DNA of 64,000 bases from Candidatus Poseidoniaceae archaeon (GTDB lineage: Archaea > Thermoplasmatota > Poseidoniia > Poseidoniales > Poseidoniaceae): assembly GCA_028353405.1 (NCBI GenBank), contig JAOMOG010000003.1, forward strand, positions 1 to 64,000. The letters are read 5' to 3'. The position numbers and the translations under genes are program-made. Under the pieces are notes generated by a model that worked only from the letters and a program-made list of their open reading frames with translations, was not told the DNA's origin and did no database searches. This document shows positions 51,787 through 61,700 of the stretch, piece after piece. Each line of letters starts with the position of its first letter. The stretch's first letter is position 1.

Positions 51787-53787
51787 ATGGTAAGTATGGT
51801 ATTGAGTGCCCTCCCTGGTGTTGGAAAACAATTGGCTAAGAAATTGACCAGTCATTTTGGCTCTGAAGAATTGGCAGTAGCATCTCTCAAAGGCGGAGAT
51901 TTGGCAAGGATTGCTGAGATTGATGGGCTATCACCAAAACGTGCATTATCACTGGCTAGAGCTGTTGCAGGAGATAGCGGTACTTTCCTTGCAACTAAAG
52001 AATCAATCAGTGTTCACAAACAATTACTCTCGAGCATTAGCGCCTTTACTTCTTGTCAAGCGAGCAGAGATAGAATGCAATTACTAACTCCAGTTGCAGA
52101 CCCGAGTGAACGCAGAAAGAAATCAATTCTTTCTCATAACTTTGCATCAAGTCATCCGGAATTGGTTACAATTTTTTCAGAATCTTGGAAGTCACTTGCA
52201 ATCACACGTTCTCCAAATAATCGATATGAGCGTGTAGTGGTCTCAAAGCAACCACGTGAGCATCTTAAAAAATGGTGTAGAGTTCTAACTCCTGGTAATG
52301 GGGAAACATGGAAGGATTACACTGTTTTCAAGTCAATTACATGGATTGGAGGAGGCGCACCTGCTGAAATTCCAGATGGTTGGCTGGTTCTCAGCAATGA
52401 TCCGGATGAAGAATTAATCGTCCCTGAAAAAACACTTGACTGGTTTCAACATAACAAGCGTACTTTACAAGTGGTTAGAGAAATCGTTGAATTGAAAGCG
52501 ATAGAAGAGGATTTCCACCCATTCCTAGACGCACTTTTCACTTCTGTTGAAGGACTTAGTGCATTACCAGAACTATTGGATGAGATAGATGATGAAAGTG
52601 ATTTAGAAAAAGTCGCAGAAGTCAAAGATTTGCTCTGGGGTAAAGTCAAATCGCTTTGTGAAGAAGTCAACTTAGAAGTTGAGAACGCTATGAATGATGC
52701 CAAAATGGCCCTATCCGGTGCAGAATTGTTAGAGGCATTATCTGATGGTACAGCATTCCAAAGAAAGATACGAGATGCAACAAGTATGGTAATTTCTGAT
52801 GCGATGGAGAAAGCAAAAACCACATTGAATGAATTCCTTGAAGGAACTGGCAGTCGATGCCCATTCGATCTGTTCACCAATGATTGGCCTGCAAAAATTA
52901 ACCGTTCAACAATTGACAAAATAGATGGTCAACTAGAATCGAAATTAGTTTCTGATAAAGCGCAGCATATCTCTAATTTAGCGGCTAAATTAGGTCCGCT
53001 AAAGAGTCACTGCGAATCTGCAATCCGAGAATTAATCGAGTTTGACCAATGGCTTGCAATCGCTAAATGGGCTCAGAAAAATGATTGCACAATCCCAGAG
53101 ATTGTGGACCATGGAATCTATGTTGAAGAGGGGCGACATCTGCTATTGGGATGTCCAGCAGACCCGGTCACTTACGGCTTAGGTCAAGCTGCTGATGAAG
53201 GAGATAAGCAATCCTTAGCACTACTCACTGGTGCAAACTCTGGTGGTAAAACCACTCTGTTAGAACTGCTCGCTCATGTTAGTATTCTAACTCACATGGG
53301 GTTGCCAGTTCCAGCCAAGAGTGCTAAAGTGGGACTCGTTGAATCGCTTCACATACTGGCCAAGGCTGGTGGGACTCAAAGCGCGGGTGCGCTTGAGCAG
53401 ACTTTAGTTGAATTAGCAGAAGTGGTTTCAGACCCGTCTGCAAAATTGATTCTCGCTGATGAATTGGAAGCAATTACAGAGCCGGGTGCAGGTGCAAGAA
53501 TTATTGCTGGTATGCTCTTAGCGGCAGAATCTCAACCTGAAACTACGATGATGCTAGTAACGCATCTAGCACCAGCTATAATCAAGGCAAGTGGTCGTGA
53601 TGATCTACGAGTTGACGGAATTGAAGCGAGTGGATTAGATGCGGATATGGAATTGATTGTCGATAGAACTCCAAAGCGAAATCACTTAGCCCGTTCAACA
53701 CCGGAATTGATTGTTAAGAGGCTTGTTCAACGCTCACAAGGAAATGCTCGGGGACTCTTCTCAGATATTCTTCAAATGTTTGATTGA
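51787..53787 (+). CDS. MutS-family ATPase (COG1193-like) with N-terminal helix-hairpin-helix
   Basis: LSALPGVGKQLAKKLTSHFGSEE HhH; LTGANSGGKTTLLELLAHVSILTHMGLPVPA; LILADELEAITEPGAG; MLVTHLAPAI. Confidence 0.82.
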   Translation: MVSMVLSALPGVGKQLAKKLTSHFGSEELAVASLKGGDLARIAEIDGLSPKRALSLARAVAGDSGTFLATKESISVHKQLLSSISAFTSCQASRDRMQLLTPVADPSERRKKSILSHNFASSHPELVTIFSESWKSLAITRSPNNRYERVVVSKQPREHLKKWCRVLTPGNGETWKDYTVFKSITWIGGGAPAEIPDGWLVLSNDPDEELIVPEKTLDWFQHNKRTLQVVREIVELKAIEEDFHPFLDALFTSVEGLSALPELLDEIDDESDLEKVAEVKDLLWGKVKSLCEEVNLEVENAMNDAKMALSGAELLEALSDGTAFQRKIRDATSMVISDAMEKAKTTLNEFLEGTGSRCPFDLFTNDWPAKINRSTIDKIDGQLESKLVSDKAQHISNLAAKLGPLKSHCESAIRELIEFDQWLAIAKWAQKNDCTIPEIVDHGIYVEEGRHLLLGCPADPVTYGLGQAADEGDKQSLALLTGANSGGKTTLLELLAHVSILTHMGLPVPAKSAKVGLVESLHILAKAGGTQSAGALEQTLVELAEVVSDPSAKLILADELEAITEPGAGARIIAGMLLAAESQPETTMMLVTHLAPAIIKASGRDDLRVDGIEASGLDADMELIVDRTPKRNHLARSTPELIVKRLVQRSQGNARGLFSDILQMFD

Positions 53788-53892
53788 TACTAACTCGCTT
53801 ATTGTTTCGCAATCTGCAAAAGTTTGTAAATTGCATGGGGAATATATCTTGCTTAGGGTGAAGTTCAAGTCAAAACCCTAAGTGGCCCAAGT

Positions 53893-56800
53893 ATGGCTCA
53901 ACCAAACGCTGCTGGTGATTTGGATGCGGTTGCCCTCGAAACAGCGCTATTAGAGGCGTGGGGGCAAGAAAATGCTTTCCAATCTAGTATTGATTCACGT
54001 CGTACAGGAGCACCATTCATTTTCTTGGAAGGGCCGCCTACTGCAAATGGAAAACCTGGAATTCACCACGTTGTTGCTCGTGCTTACAAGGACTTAGTTT
54101 GTCGATGGAAAACAATGGAAGGTTTCCTAGTTGAAAGAAAAGGTGGATGGGATACTCATGGCTTACCAGTTGAGATTGAAGTTCAGAAGAGATTGGATTT
54201 AATGAGTAATGAACAGATTGAATCTTTTGGAATGAAGGAATTCAATCAGGCCTGTCGCGAATCGGTTTGGACCTATGAAGAATCTTGGAGAGAAATGACC
54301 GAGCGCATGGGTTATTGGGTTGACTTAGACAATCCATATGTCACCTTAGACAATAATTATGTTGAATCTTGCTGGTGGGCATTGAAACAAATGTTCAGCA
54401 AAGATTTACTTTATCGAGGGCACAAGGTTTTACCTTATTGTCCACAAACAGGAACGTCTTATTCTTCTCACGAAGTAGCACAAGGATACAAGGAAGTCGA
54501 AGAGCCTTCAGTTTATGTTAAATTCAAATTAGTTGATCAAGATGCATCAATTCTTGCTTGGACAACCACTCCTTGGACACTTCCAGGAAACGTTGGATTA
54601 GCAGTTGGACCAGAGGTCACTTATGTTCGAGTCAAGGTTACAGAGGATGCAGTAAATTGGCAAGGTGCTGGTGGTGCTACAATCGGTGAAGAGTTAATCC
54701 TCGCCAAAGATTTGATGAAAGAAGTATTGCGTCATCATGCAGAAGTTTTGGAAGAATTCCCTGGTAGTGAATTAGTTGGTAAAGCATACGAGCCGCTATT
54801 CCCTGATGCTGTACCACGTGGTGATTCACAATCAGCATGGACTATTTTAGAAGCAGATTGGGTAACAACTACTGATGGTACAGGTGTGGTTCACACCGCA
54901 GTAATGTATGGTGAGGATGATTACAATCTTGGAATGGCTGCAGGTTTGCCTGCTCACCACACAGTGGAAATGAATGGTTCATTCTGTGAAGGAATCCATC
55001 CTCAACTAGATGGCAGATATGTCAAAGAATGTGACGGCACTATCATTGAATTATTATCAAGTCCGGGTGGCTCAAATGGTAAAGGTCCACAAAGTGGATT
55101 ACTATACCGAGAGAAACTATATTCTCACGATTACCCACACTGCTGGAGGACTGATCATCCACTTCTTTACTATGCAATGGATTCATGGTTTGTTAGAATG
55201 ACTGCAGTAAAGGAGAGATTAATCGAATTCAATAGCCAAACAGAATGGGCTCCAGATTGGGTCGGTGAGGGTCGCTTTGGTGAATGGATTCGTAATGTCA
55301 AAGATTGGGCGATTTCTCGCGAAAGATACTGGGGGACGCCTATTCCAGTATGGAGAAGCGAAGACGGTCAAATGAAATGTGTTGGTTCTATTGCTGAACT
55401 TCAACACGAAGTCGCTTTAGCAGTGGCAGCTGGATTTGACAATCCAGATTGTCCTGATGATGTTGATCTACATCGCCCGATAGTTGATGAATTTACTTTC
55501 GTAAGTGATGATGGTAAACCAATGAAGAGAGAACCTTTCGTAATGGACTGCTGGTTTGATTCAGGCTGTGCATCTTTTGCTCAATGGCACTATCCGTTTG
55601 AGAACAAAGACACATTTGAGTCATCATACCCGATTGATTACATCTGTGAAGGAGTGGACCAAACACGAGGATGGTTCTACACATTGCTAGCAGTTTCTAC
55701 AACTGTCTTTGATTCAATTTCTTACAAACGTTGTCTAAGTCTCGGTCTAATCTTGGATGCTGAAGGTAAGAAAATGTCTAAGTCTAAAGGAAATATTGTA
55801 GACCCTTGGGATCATTTTAATCGAGAAGGTGCAGATGCTACTCGCTGGTATATGGTGACAGCAGGAGCGCCATGGAGTCCGTTGAAGTTTGACCCGAATG
55901 GGGTTAGAGAAACTTATGCAAAGATGTTCCTAACCCTTTGGAATGTTTACAAATTCCATGCAGATTATGCAGCACTTGATGGGTTTGACCCAGAAAAATC
56001 AGAAAATGATGTTTCATCAAGGCCAGCATTGGACCGTTGGATTCTATCGCGAATGTCATCTGTTGCAAGTGAATATCACAATGATTTCGTTTCTTGGAAT
56101 TTCCATAAGGCTTGTCGTGACCTAGAAGATTTCGTTGTCAATGATTTATCCAATTGGTATGTTAGACGCTCCCGCAGAAGATTGTGGGATGAGGCTGAAA
56201 ACGAAGACAAGGCATCTTGTCAACATACACTTCACGAAATATTGGTGGTAATTTGCCGTTTGATGGCTCCAATATCTCCATTCATGGTCGATGTCATTCA
56301 TCGTAATATTACTGGAAAACCAGTTCATCAAGCCGCTTGGCCATTGGGCGTTCCAGGAAGCCTTGAGGGTGCAACATCGGATGAGTGGGACATTGAAGCA
56401 GCAGCAGCTACCGCAACAATACCACCTGTAGATAAGAAATTAGAAGAGACAATGAGTTTGGTTCGTGAACTCGCTGAAGCAGGAAGAAGAATTCGCGTTG
56501 ATGCTGGTAGAAGGCAAAGACTTCCTTGTGCACAAGGATGGATTGTTGCAGGTCCAGACGTTTCAATTTTCCATGAGATTTTAGCAGAAGAATTGAATGT
56601 TGAGACTATTGCAGTTGAACAAGATTTAGACCGATTCCAAAAAGTAGAACTTGCACCTAATTTTAGAACCTTAGCACCGAAAGCAAGAGCAGAGGTTAAT
56701 GCAGTTTCTAACGCGATAAAGAATGCACAAAACCCTGATGAGATGCTTGCAGCAATCAAAGCCGGTGGAATGCAAATTCTAGGCGTTGACATAGATGAAA

Positions 56801-57177
56801 ACGATGTTGAGATTCGTAGAGCAGAAAGAGATGGATTTGCTGCTGAAACGGTCACTATCGGCCAAGGCGAAGATGCATTCCAAGTATCATTAGTATTGGA
56901 TATGCAAGATACACCGTTGCTTTTATCCAAGGGATTGGCGAGAGATATAACTCGTAGAATCCAAGCCAAGCGCAAGGAAATGGACTTTGAAATAGAAGCG
57001 ACAATCGATTTGCAGGTGTGGTTGCAAAATGCACCTGAGATGTTTGAATCAGATCAAACATGGATTGCTACAGAAACACGAAGTGCAGCAGCAGTATTCC
57101 ATTCAGAGGGCCAAGCACCAGCAAATGCAGATTCATTCACAGTCGATGGAATCTCTGTTCAATTTACAGTAGAGTGA
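53893..57177 (+). CDS. ileS: Isoleucyl-tRNA synthetase
   Basis: EGPPTANGKPGIHHVVARAYKDLVCRWKTMEGFLVERKGGWDTHGLPVEIEVQK; AWTTTPWTLPGNVGLAV; KMSKSKGNIVDPWD. Confidence 0.95.
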   Translation: MAQPNAAGDLDAVALETALLEAWGQENAFQSSIDSRRTGAPFIFLEGPPTANGKPGIHHVVARAYKDLVCRWKTMEGFLVERKGGWDTHGLPVEIEVQKRLDLMSNEQIESFGMKEFNQACRESVWTYEESWREMTERMGYWVDLDNPYVTLDNNYVESCWWALKQMFSKDLLYRGHKVLPYCPQTGTSYSSHEVAQGYKEVEEPSVYVKFKLVDQDASILAWTTTPWTLPGNVGLAVGPEVTYVRVKVTEDAVNWQGAGGATIGEELILAKDLMKEVLRHHAEVLEEFPGSELVGKAYEPLFPDAVPRGDSQSAWTILEADWVTTTDGTGVVHTAVMYGEDDYNLGMAAGLPAHHTVEMNGSFCEGIHPQLDGRYVKECDGTIIELLSSPGGSNGKGPQSGLLYREKLYSHDYPHCWRTDHPLLYYAMDSWFVRMTAVKERLIEFNSQTEWAPDWVGEGRFGEWIRNVKDWAISRERYWGTPIPVWRSEDGQMKCVGSIAELQHEVALAVAAGFDNPDCPDDVDLHRPIVDEFTFVSDDGKPMKREPFVMDCWFDSGCASFAQWHYPFENKDTFESSYPIDYICEGVDQTRGWFYTLLAVSTTVFDSISYKRCLSLGLILDAEGKKMSKSKGNIVDPWDHFNREGADATRWYMVTAGAPWSPLKFDPNGVRETYAKMFLTLWNVYKFHADYAALDGFDPEKSENDVSSRPALDRWILSRMSSVASEYHNDFVSWNFHKACRDLEDFVVNDLSNWYVRRSRRRLWDEAENEDKASCQHTLHEILVVICRLMAPISPFMVDVIHRNITGKPVHQAAWPLGVPGSLEGATSDEWDIEAAAATATIPPVDKKLEETMSLVRELAEAGRRIRVDAGRRQRLPCAQGWIVAGPDVSIFHEILAEELNVETIAVEQDLDRFQKVELAPNFRTLAPKARAEVNAVSNAIKNAQNPDEMLAAIKAGGMQILGVDIDENDVEIRRAERDGFAAETVTIGQGEDAFQVSLVLDMQDTPLLLSKGLARDITRRIQAKRKEMDFEIEATIDLQVWLQNAPEMFESDQTWIATETRSAAAVFHSEGQAPANADSFTVDGISVQFTVE

Positions 57178-57237
57178 GTTGAAATCGTTTAATCTTTGAA
57201 GCGATGCCTTGAAAGAGAGGATGCGCGAGGTTTTCTT

Positions 57238-58635
57238 ATGCGCCGAGTGCTGCTTTGCTTGTTCATTGCAACTTCCACCCTAATGGCTGGTTGTTTAGGC
57301 GGTGGTGAAGGATTAGTCAGTGAGGAAAAGGTAGCACCTATTTTTGATGATTACATCATGATAGATGAAGCAGCTCATGGTGATGTGAGAGAATTCCTTA
57401 CCATCGATTTGCGAACAAATGAAACTACCAATACTACATGGGCAGTTTTCAATAAGGATTACGGTGGTAATTGTTGCGAGCATTATATCGCTACTACAAT
57501 TGAAGGAGATATCATGAATATTGGTGGCGAGTATCCTGTTTACACAGAAGACCGCGGCCATGCTTGGGACACTTACATCCCAGGAGTTCTCCCAGACACT
57601 CAGTGCCGAACTTTCGTTCCAACAAATCCAGGCCAAGAGGGACTTGGTGAGGGGAGTATTGTCCAAGCAACAAATGGAGATATTATCTCAATGACGTGGT
57701 TCCCGTATATTGGTGCTGATGGCAAGATTGACAAATTCTATGCACTCTTGTATGATGATAGTGAAGAGGAATGGAAGTGGTGCTATAATCGGATCACTGA
57801 ACCATTTTATGACCGTTCATGGCAAGTCGAAGTAGTAGGTCCAATATCATCCAGTTTAGGCAGTGGTGATTGGGCTAGTATTATCGTTTCTAATTTCTGG
57901 CATCAAACTCAAAATGCTGGAGGTCAAATCAGTGTTGACGGATTGAATTATTATCCATTCCAATTCCCAAATAGAGGTGGTGGCGACCCAACAATCGAAT
58001 TAGATTTGAATTTTACAGAAGCTGATTTACCAGCATACTATGATGTCAATAAGCCACACAAAGAAATGCGTTCCTTCCCACTCCCTTCTGGTGGATTGCT
58101 ATTCCCTAATTATTATGATAATGGTAATGCAGCATATATGGATACTACATTGTCATGGAATGAACTTGAAGTTCAATTCCCTTCCGAATATTGCCAAATA
58201 GATAGTACTGGTTCGATTCATTGTATGAAGAATACTGGTACTGATTTTACACATTTCATTTCATATGATGGAACTAATAGTTGGCAAAATTATACTTATC
58301 AAATGGGTAATGTTTCAACATCAATCGAAGAGTGGGAGTTTCAAGCAAATGGAGAATTAGACCTATTTGTTCTAAATATTCGCTACCAAAGTAGCGAAGG
58401 TCCAGACGTTGATATGGTCTACCATGTACGCGGATATTCAGAAGACATGTCGCCAGATACTTTGACCTATATTGGAGAGGGTGATTTAGATTCAACATCC
58501 GGTGCAGGCAACGATATTCGCTTTGACTTTGCAAGCCTAGCAATATTGTCTGACGGAGGGGTTGTAGTCGCTTTCCACGACTCAACCGATGTAGATCCGT
58601 TATTCGCAATTGAATTGGAACTTCCTCAATATTAA
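57238..58635 (+). CDS. Putative lipoprotein, beta-propeller-like (unknown function)
   Basis: MRRVLLCLFIATSTLMAGCLGGGEG lipobox; BNR/propeller-like content. Confidence 0.65.
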   Translation: MRRVLLCLFIATSTLMAGCLGGGEGLVSEEKVAPIFDDYIMIDEAAHGDVREFLTIDLRTNETTNTTWAVFNKDYGGNCCEHYIATTIEGDIMNIGGEYPVYTEDRGHAWDTYIPGVLPDTQCRTFVPTNPGQEGLGEGSIVQATNGDIISMTWFPYIGADGKIDKFYALLYDDSEEEWKWCYNRITEPFYDRSWQVEVVGPISSSLGSGDWASIIVSNFWHQTQNAGGQISVDGLNYYPFQFPNRGGGDPTIELDLNFTEADLPAYYDVNKPHKEMRSFPLPSGGLLFPNYYDNGNAAYMDTTLSWNELEVQFPSEYCQIDSTGSIHCMKNTGTDFTHFISYDGTNSWQNYTYQMGNVSTSIEEWEFQANGELDLFVLNIRYQSSEGPDVDMVYHVRGYSEDMSPDTLTYIGEGDLDSTSGAGNDIRFDFASLAILSDGGVVVAFHDSTDVDPLFAIELELPQY

Positions 58636-58764
58636 TTTTGTAATAAGTGTCCATTTTACGCTGGCAATCGCATAAAATTAATTGACTCAATATATTGAAT
58701 AAACGACATTATTTGAGATTGAGCAGGGGTATCATTGAAGACCTTTCATCAACAGCGTCAGCCT

Positions 58765-61700
58765 ATGGCGAGAGGAGGCTATGCCCATCGTGCAATTCTC
58801 CTAGTCGTATTGTTATTGATTGGAGGGCCAGTCCAAATCGGCCTTTCAGCGCAATATGATGGCACAATTGCCCAGCAGTCACTGATTGATGAGCCTACAA
58901 TATTCCCTGCTGCTACTGGCTCAACGCAGACCATTTCATTAGATGGCTCAACTGTTAATGATGCCTTTGAAGTGGAGGTACTAAGCGAAGAGCCACTAGT
59001 TGATATCAAACTCAATCTTTCACCAGCGGTACAAGTCACTCAATCTTCATATATTTGGGATGATAACAACATATGGTCACATGCAGATGCACAACTAGAT
59101 GGTGCCAAGCAATCCGGTGTTGGTTTATCTCTGAAGGGCGTAGACGCAGTATGGGATTTTAATTCAGGCAATGATGGTTGGACTTTCTCCAACGCTTATT
59201 CGGGAAGGTCAACCCTTCAATGTGGAACAAACGGTACTGGTGGTGGTTCGATCAGAACTTATGCGGGTTCAACATACGCAACTTCTCCAGTAGTCAATCT
59301 TAACGGATTATCTTCAGTTTCCGTTCATGCGTGGGTGAAACAGGGTAATTCAGGGTGTGGAGAAGAACCAGATGCCAATGAAAACCTTGCATTCCAATAC
59401 AAGACAAGTAGCGGTGGATGGACAACTTTTCAAACATACATGGGTTCAACTGCTGGAGGTACAGCGGTTCAGTTGAGTCAAAATTTACCAGCCGTAGCAT
59501 TACATGCTAATAGCCAGATTAGAGCATACCAGAATTCAGGTTCAAGCACATGTTGTGATTATTGGTTCTTTGATGACGTATTCATGGACATTCCTTCATC
59601 TGCAACTTGGATCAGCCCCACCATCGGTTGGGCTAGCAATGCATCATTCCCAGTTTCAAAATCTGTTATGGCTCCAATGTATATCGATGCCGATGTACCT
59701 GCAGGAGCACGGCTTGATTGGACCGTATTGGATGATAATGGGCTTGAAATTGATGGAATGAGTGGTTCAGGCGCAGTGATCCCTCTACAATTTATTGATT
59801 TTGAAAATATTAACGAAGTCAGGATTAAGTTTGAATTTAATGAATCAAATGCTGGATTGATTCCAAGAATTTTCGCACTTTCATTTGATGGTGCATACAA
59901 AGACACATTACAACCACTTCAAACAGGGATGATTTGGACCAATAATGGAGCACTCTATACCAGCAGTGCAACCCAATTCTCAGGTAATGCAACTGCAAAT
60001 ATCACCTCTCCTTGGTATAGTGCTGACTTTGCATCTGAAAGTGTAGTGGTAGATGGTCAGAGCACAAATGCACAAGCACAAATACGATTTGATAGAGATG
60101 ATAACTGGACTAATATTTCTTTACCATACACCTATAATTTGGATGAGACACTATATGGATTACAATTACAATTCGCAGCCCTTGCTCCTGCCGATGGCAA
60201 TATGAGTAATTTCACATCTTGGCAAGTTGATGAAATTGAACTTAGATTTAGTGGTGGGTCTTACCCAGCCCAACCTGCAATAGATTTCTCCGGCGATGAA
60301 CTCCTTGAATGGGGAGGCAGTGATGATAGAGTCGGCTCTTGGGGTTGGCAAGATCGATTCGCTAATGGCGAGACACAGGTAGAAGTCATAGCAGGTATCT
60401 CAGGGTATGCTACAACAAAAGCTTGGATTCCAAAGGATGATTTACAATCACTTTCGTTCTCAGTATTGGCACAAGGTGGGACATTTAACACAGTCAACAT
60501 CGTTGTTGGAAGTACTACTGTCACTACCTACACATTTTCCGATCGCACTAATGCACAAATACAATTGGATATTTTAGAATTGGATGATCTCAAATTAGAA
60601 TTAGCAGCATCTACCTCAGCAGTTGCCGCATTAGGTACATTCTTTGTAGAAGTTGAATTAGAAATCCTGGGCTCTGGCAATATCACTTATGGTGGATTGA
60701 GTGCACCGTATCAGGCATCAATGACATTGGATGCTGGTCCACAATCAGCATTCGTTTTAGCAATTAATTCCGCTCGAAGAGGATTAGTTCCGAGTCAAGG
60801 GATTCACCATATTCCTGTTCCATTCATCGCATCATCCGCAGGTGACTTGAAAATTGAATTGGTATCAATGAACTCCTCATCAGAGGTTGTTCTTATTGAT
60901 ACTAGCATGGAAGATGAACCATTGACACTGACTCCAAGTCAGCAATGGATGACTATGCACGCATCATATCAAGTGTTTTCTTCAACCGCCAATATGGTTC
61001 GTTTTGATGTATTTGGTTCTGAAAATGAAGCGACTTGGTTGCTACCATTGAATGGGGGAGGACCGATTGGACAAGGAGATTATGACAAGGTTGAGTTACA
61101 CCCAACCAATGCCCTACAATCAACTGTTAATGGCACTGATGTTGATTTCAGTATAACCTTTAGACTTGAACCGGATTGGGAGGATGAAGATATATTGACT
61201 GTTTCCTCAAGATTGATTCTCAGTAGTAATACAATCTCAATTCCAGCATCCTACTATTGGGGTGGATTTGACTACCAAGGATTTGAAAACGACTTAGAAA
61301 TACATTCATTCAGTGTCTCAACGGATGAAGGAGAAATTCCTCAATCTGTTAATTTCTTACAATCGTCAGATGAGATCGTATTTACAGTTGATATTGGATT
61401 TGAGGGCGTTGATAGCAATGCTTCATTTGCCGATGGTGATGCGTTGGTAGAACTTGTCAGAGGAGGACAAGTGATTGCAAATACAACGAGTTTGGATGAG
61501 GATATTTGGGTTGTCAACGATACAATTCCTTTCACTCACGGAAATCTAACTTGGACTATCAGAGTAACTCCATTAAGCGGTTCAGGTACAACAACTAATT
61601 CTGAGATTTCTAGAACGTTCTTTATCGATTCAGTGAGACCGAGGGTGCTTGAGACCAGTGTTGGTTGGTATGATCATAGAGAACCAAGTGATACTCAAAC

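Noticed and set aside
56328-56975. 215-aa minus-strand ORF
   Set aside because: Lies fully antisense to ileS, low-complexity Ser/Ala composition, no motif.
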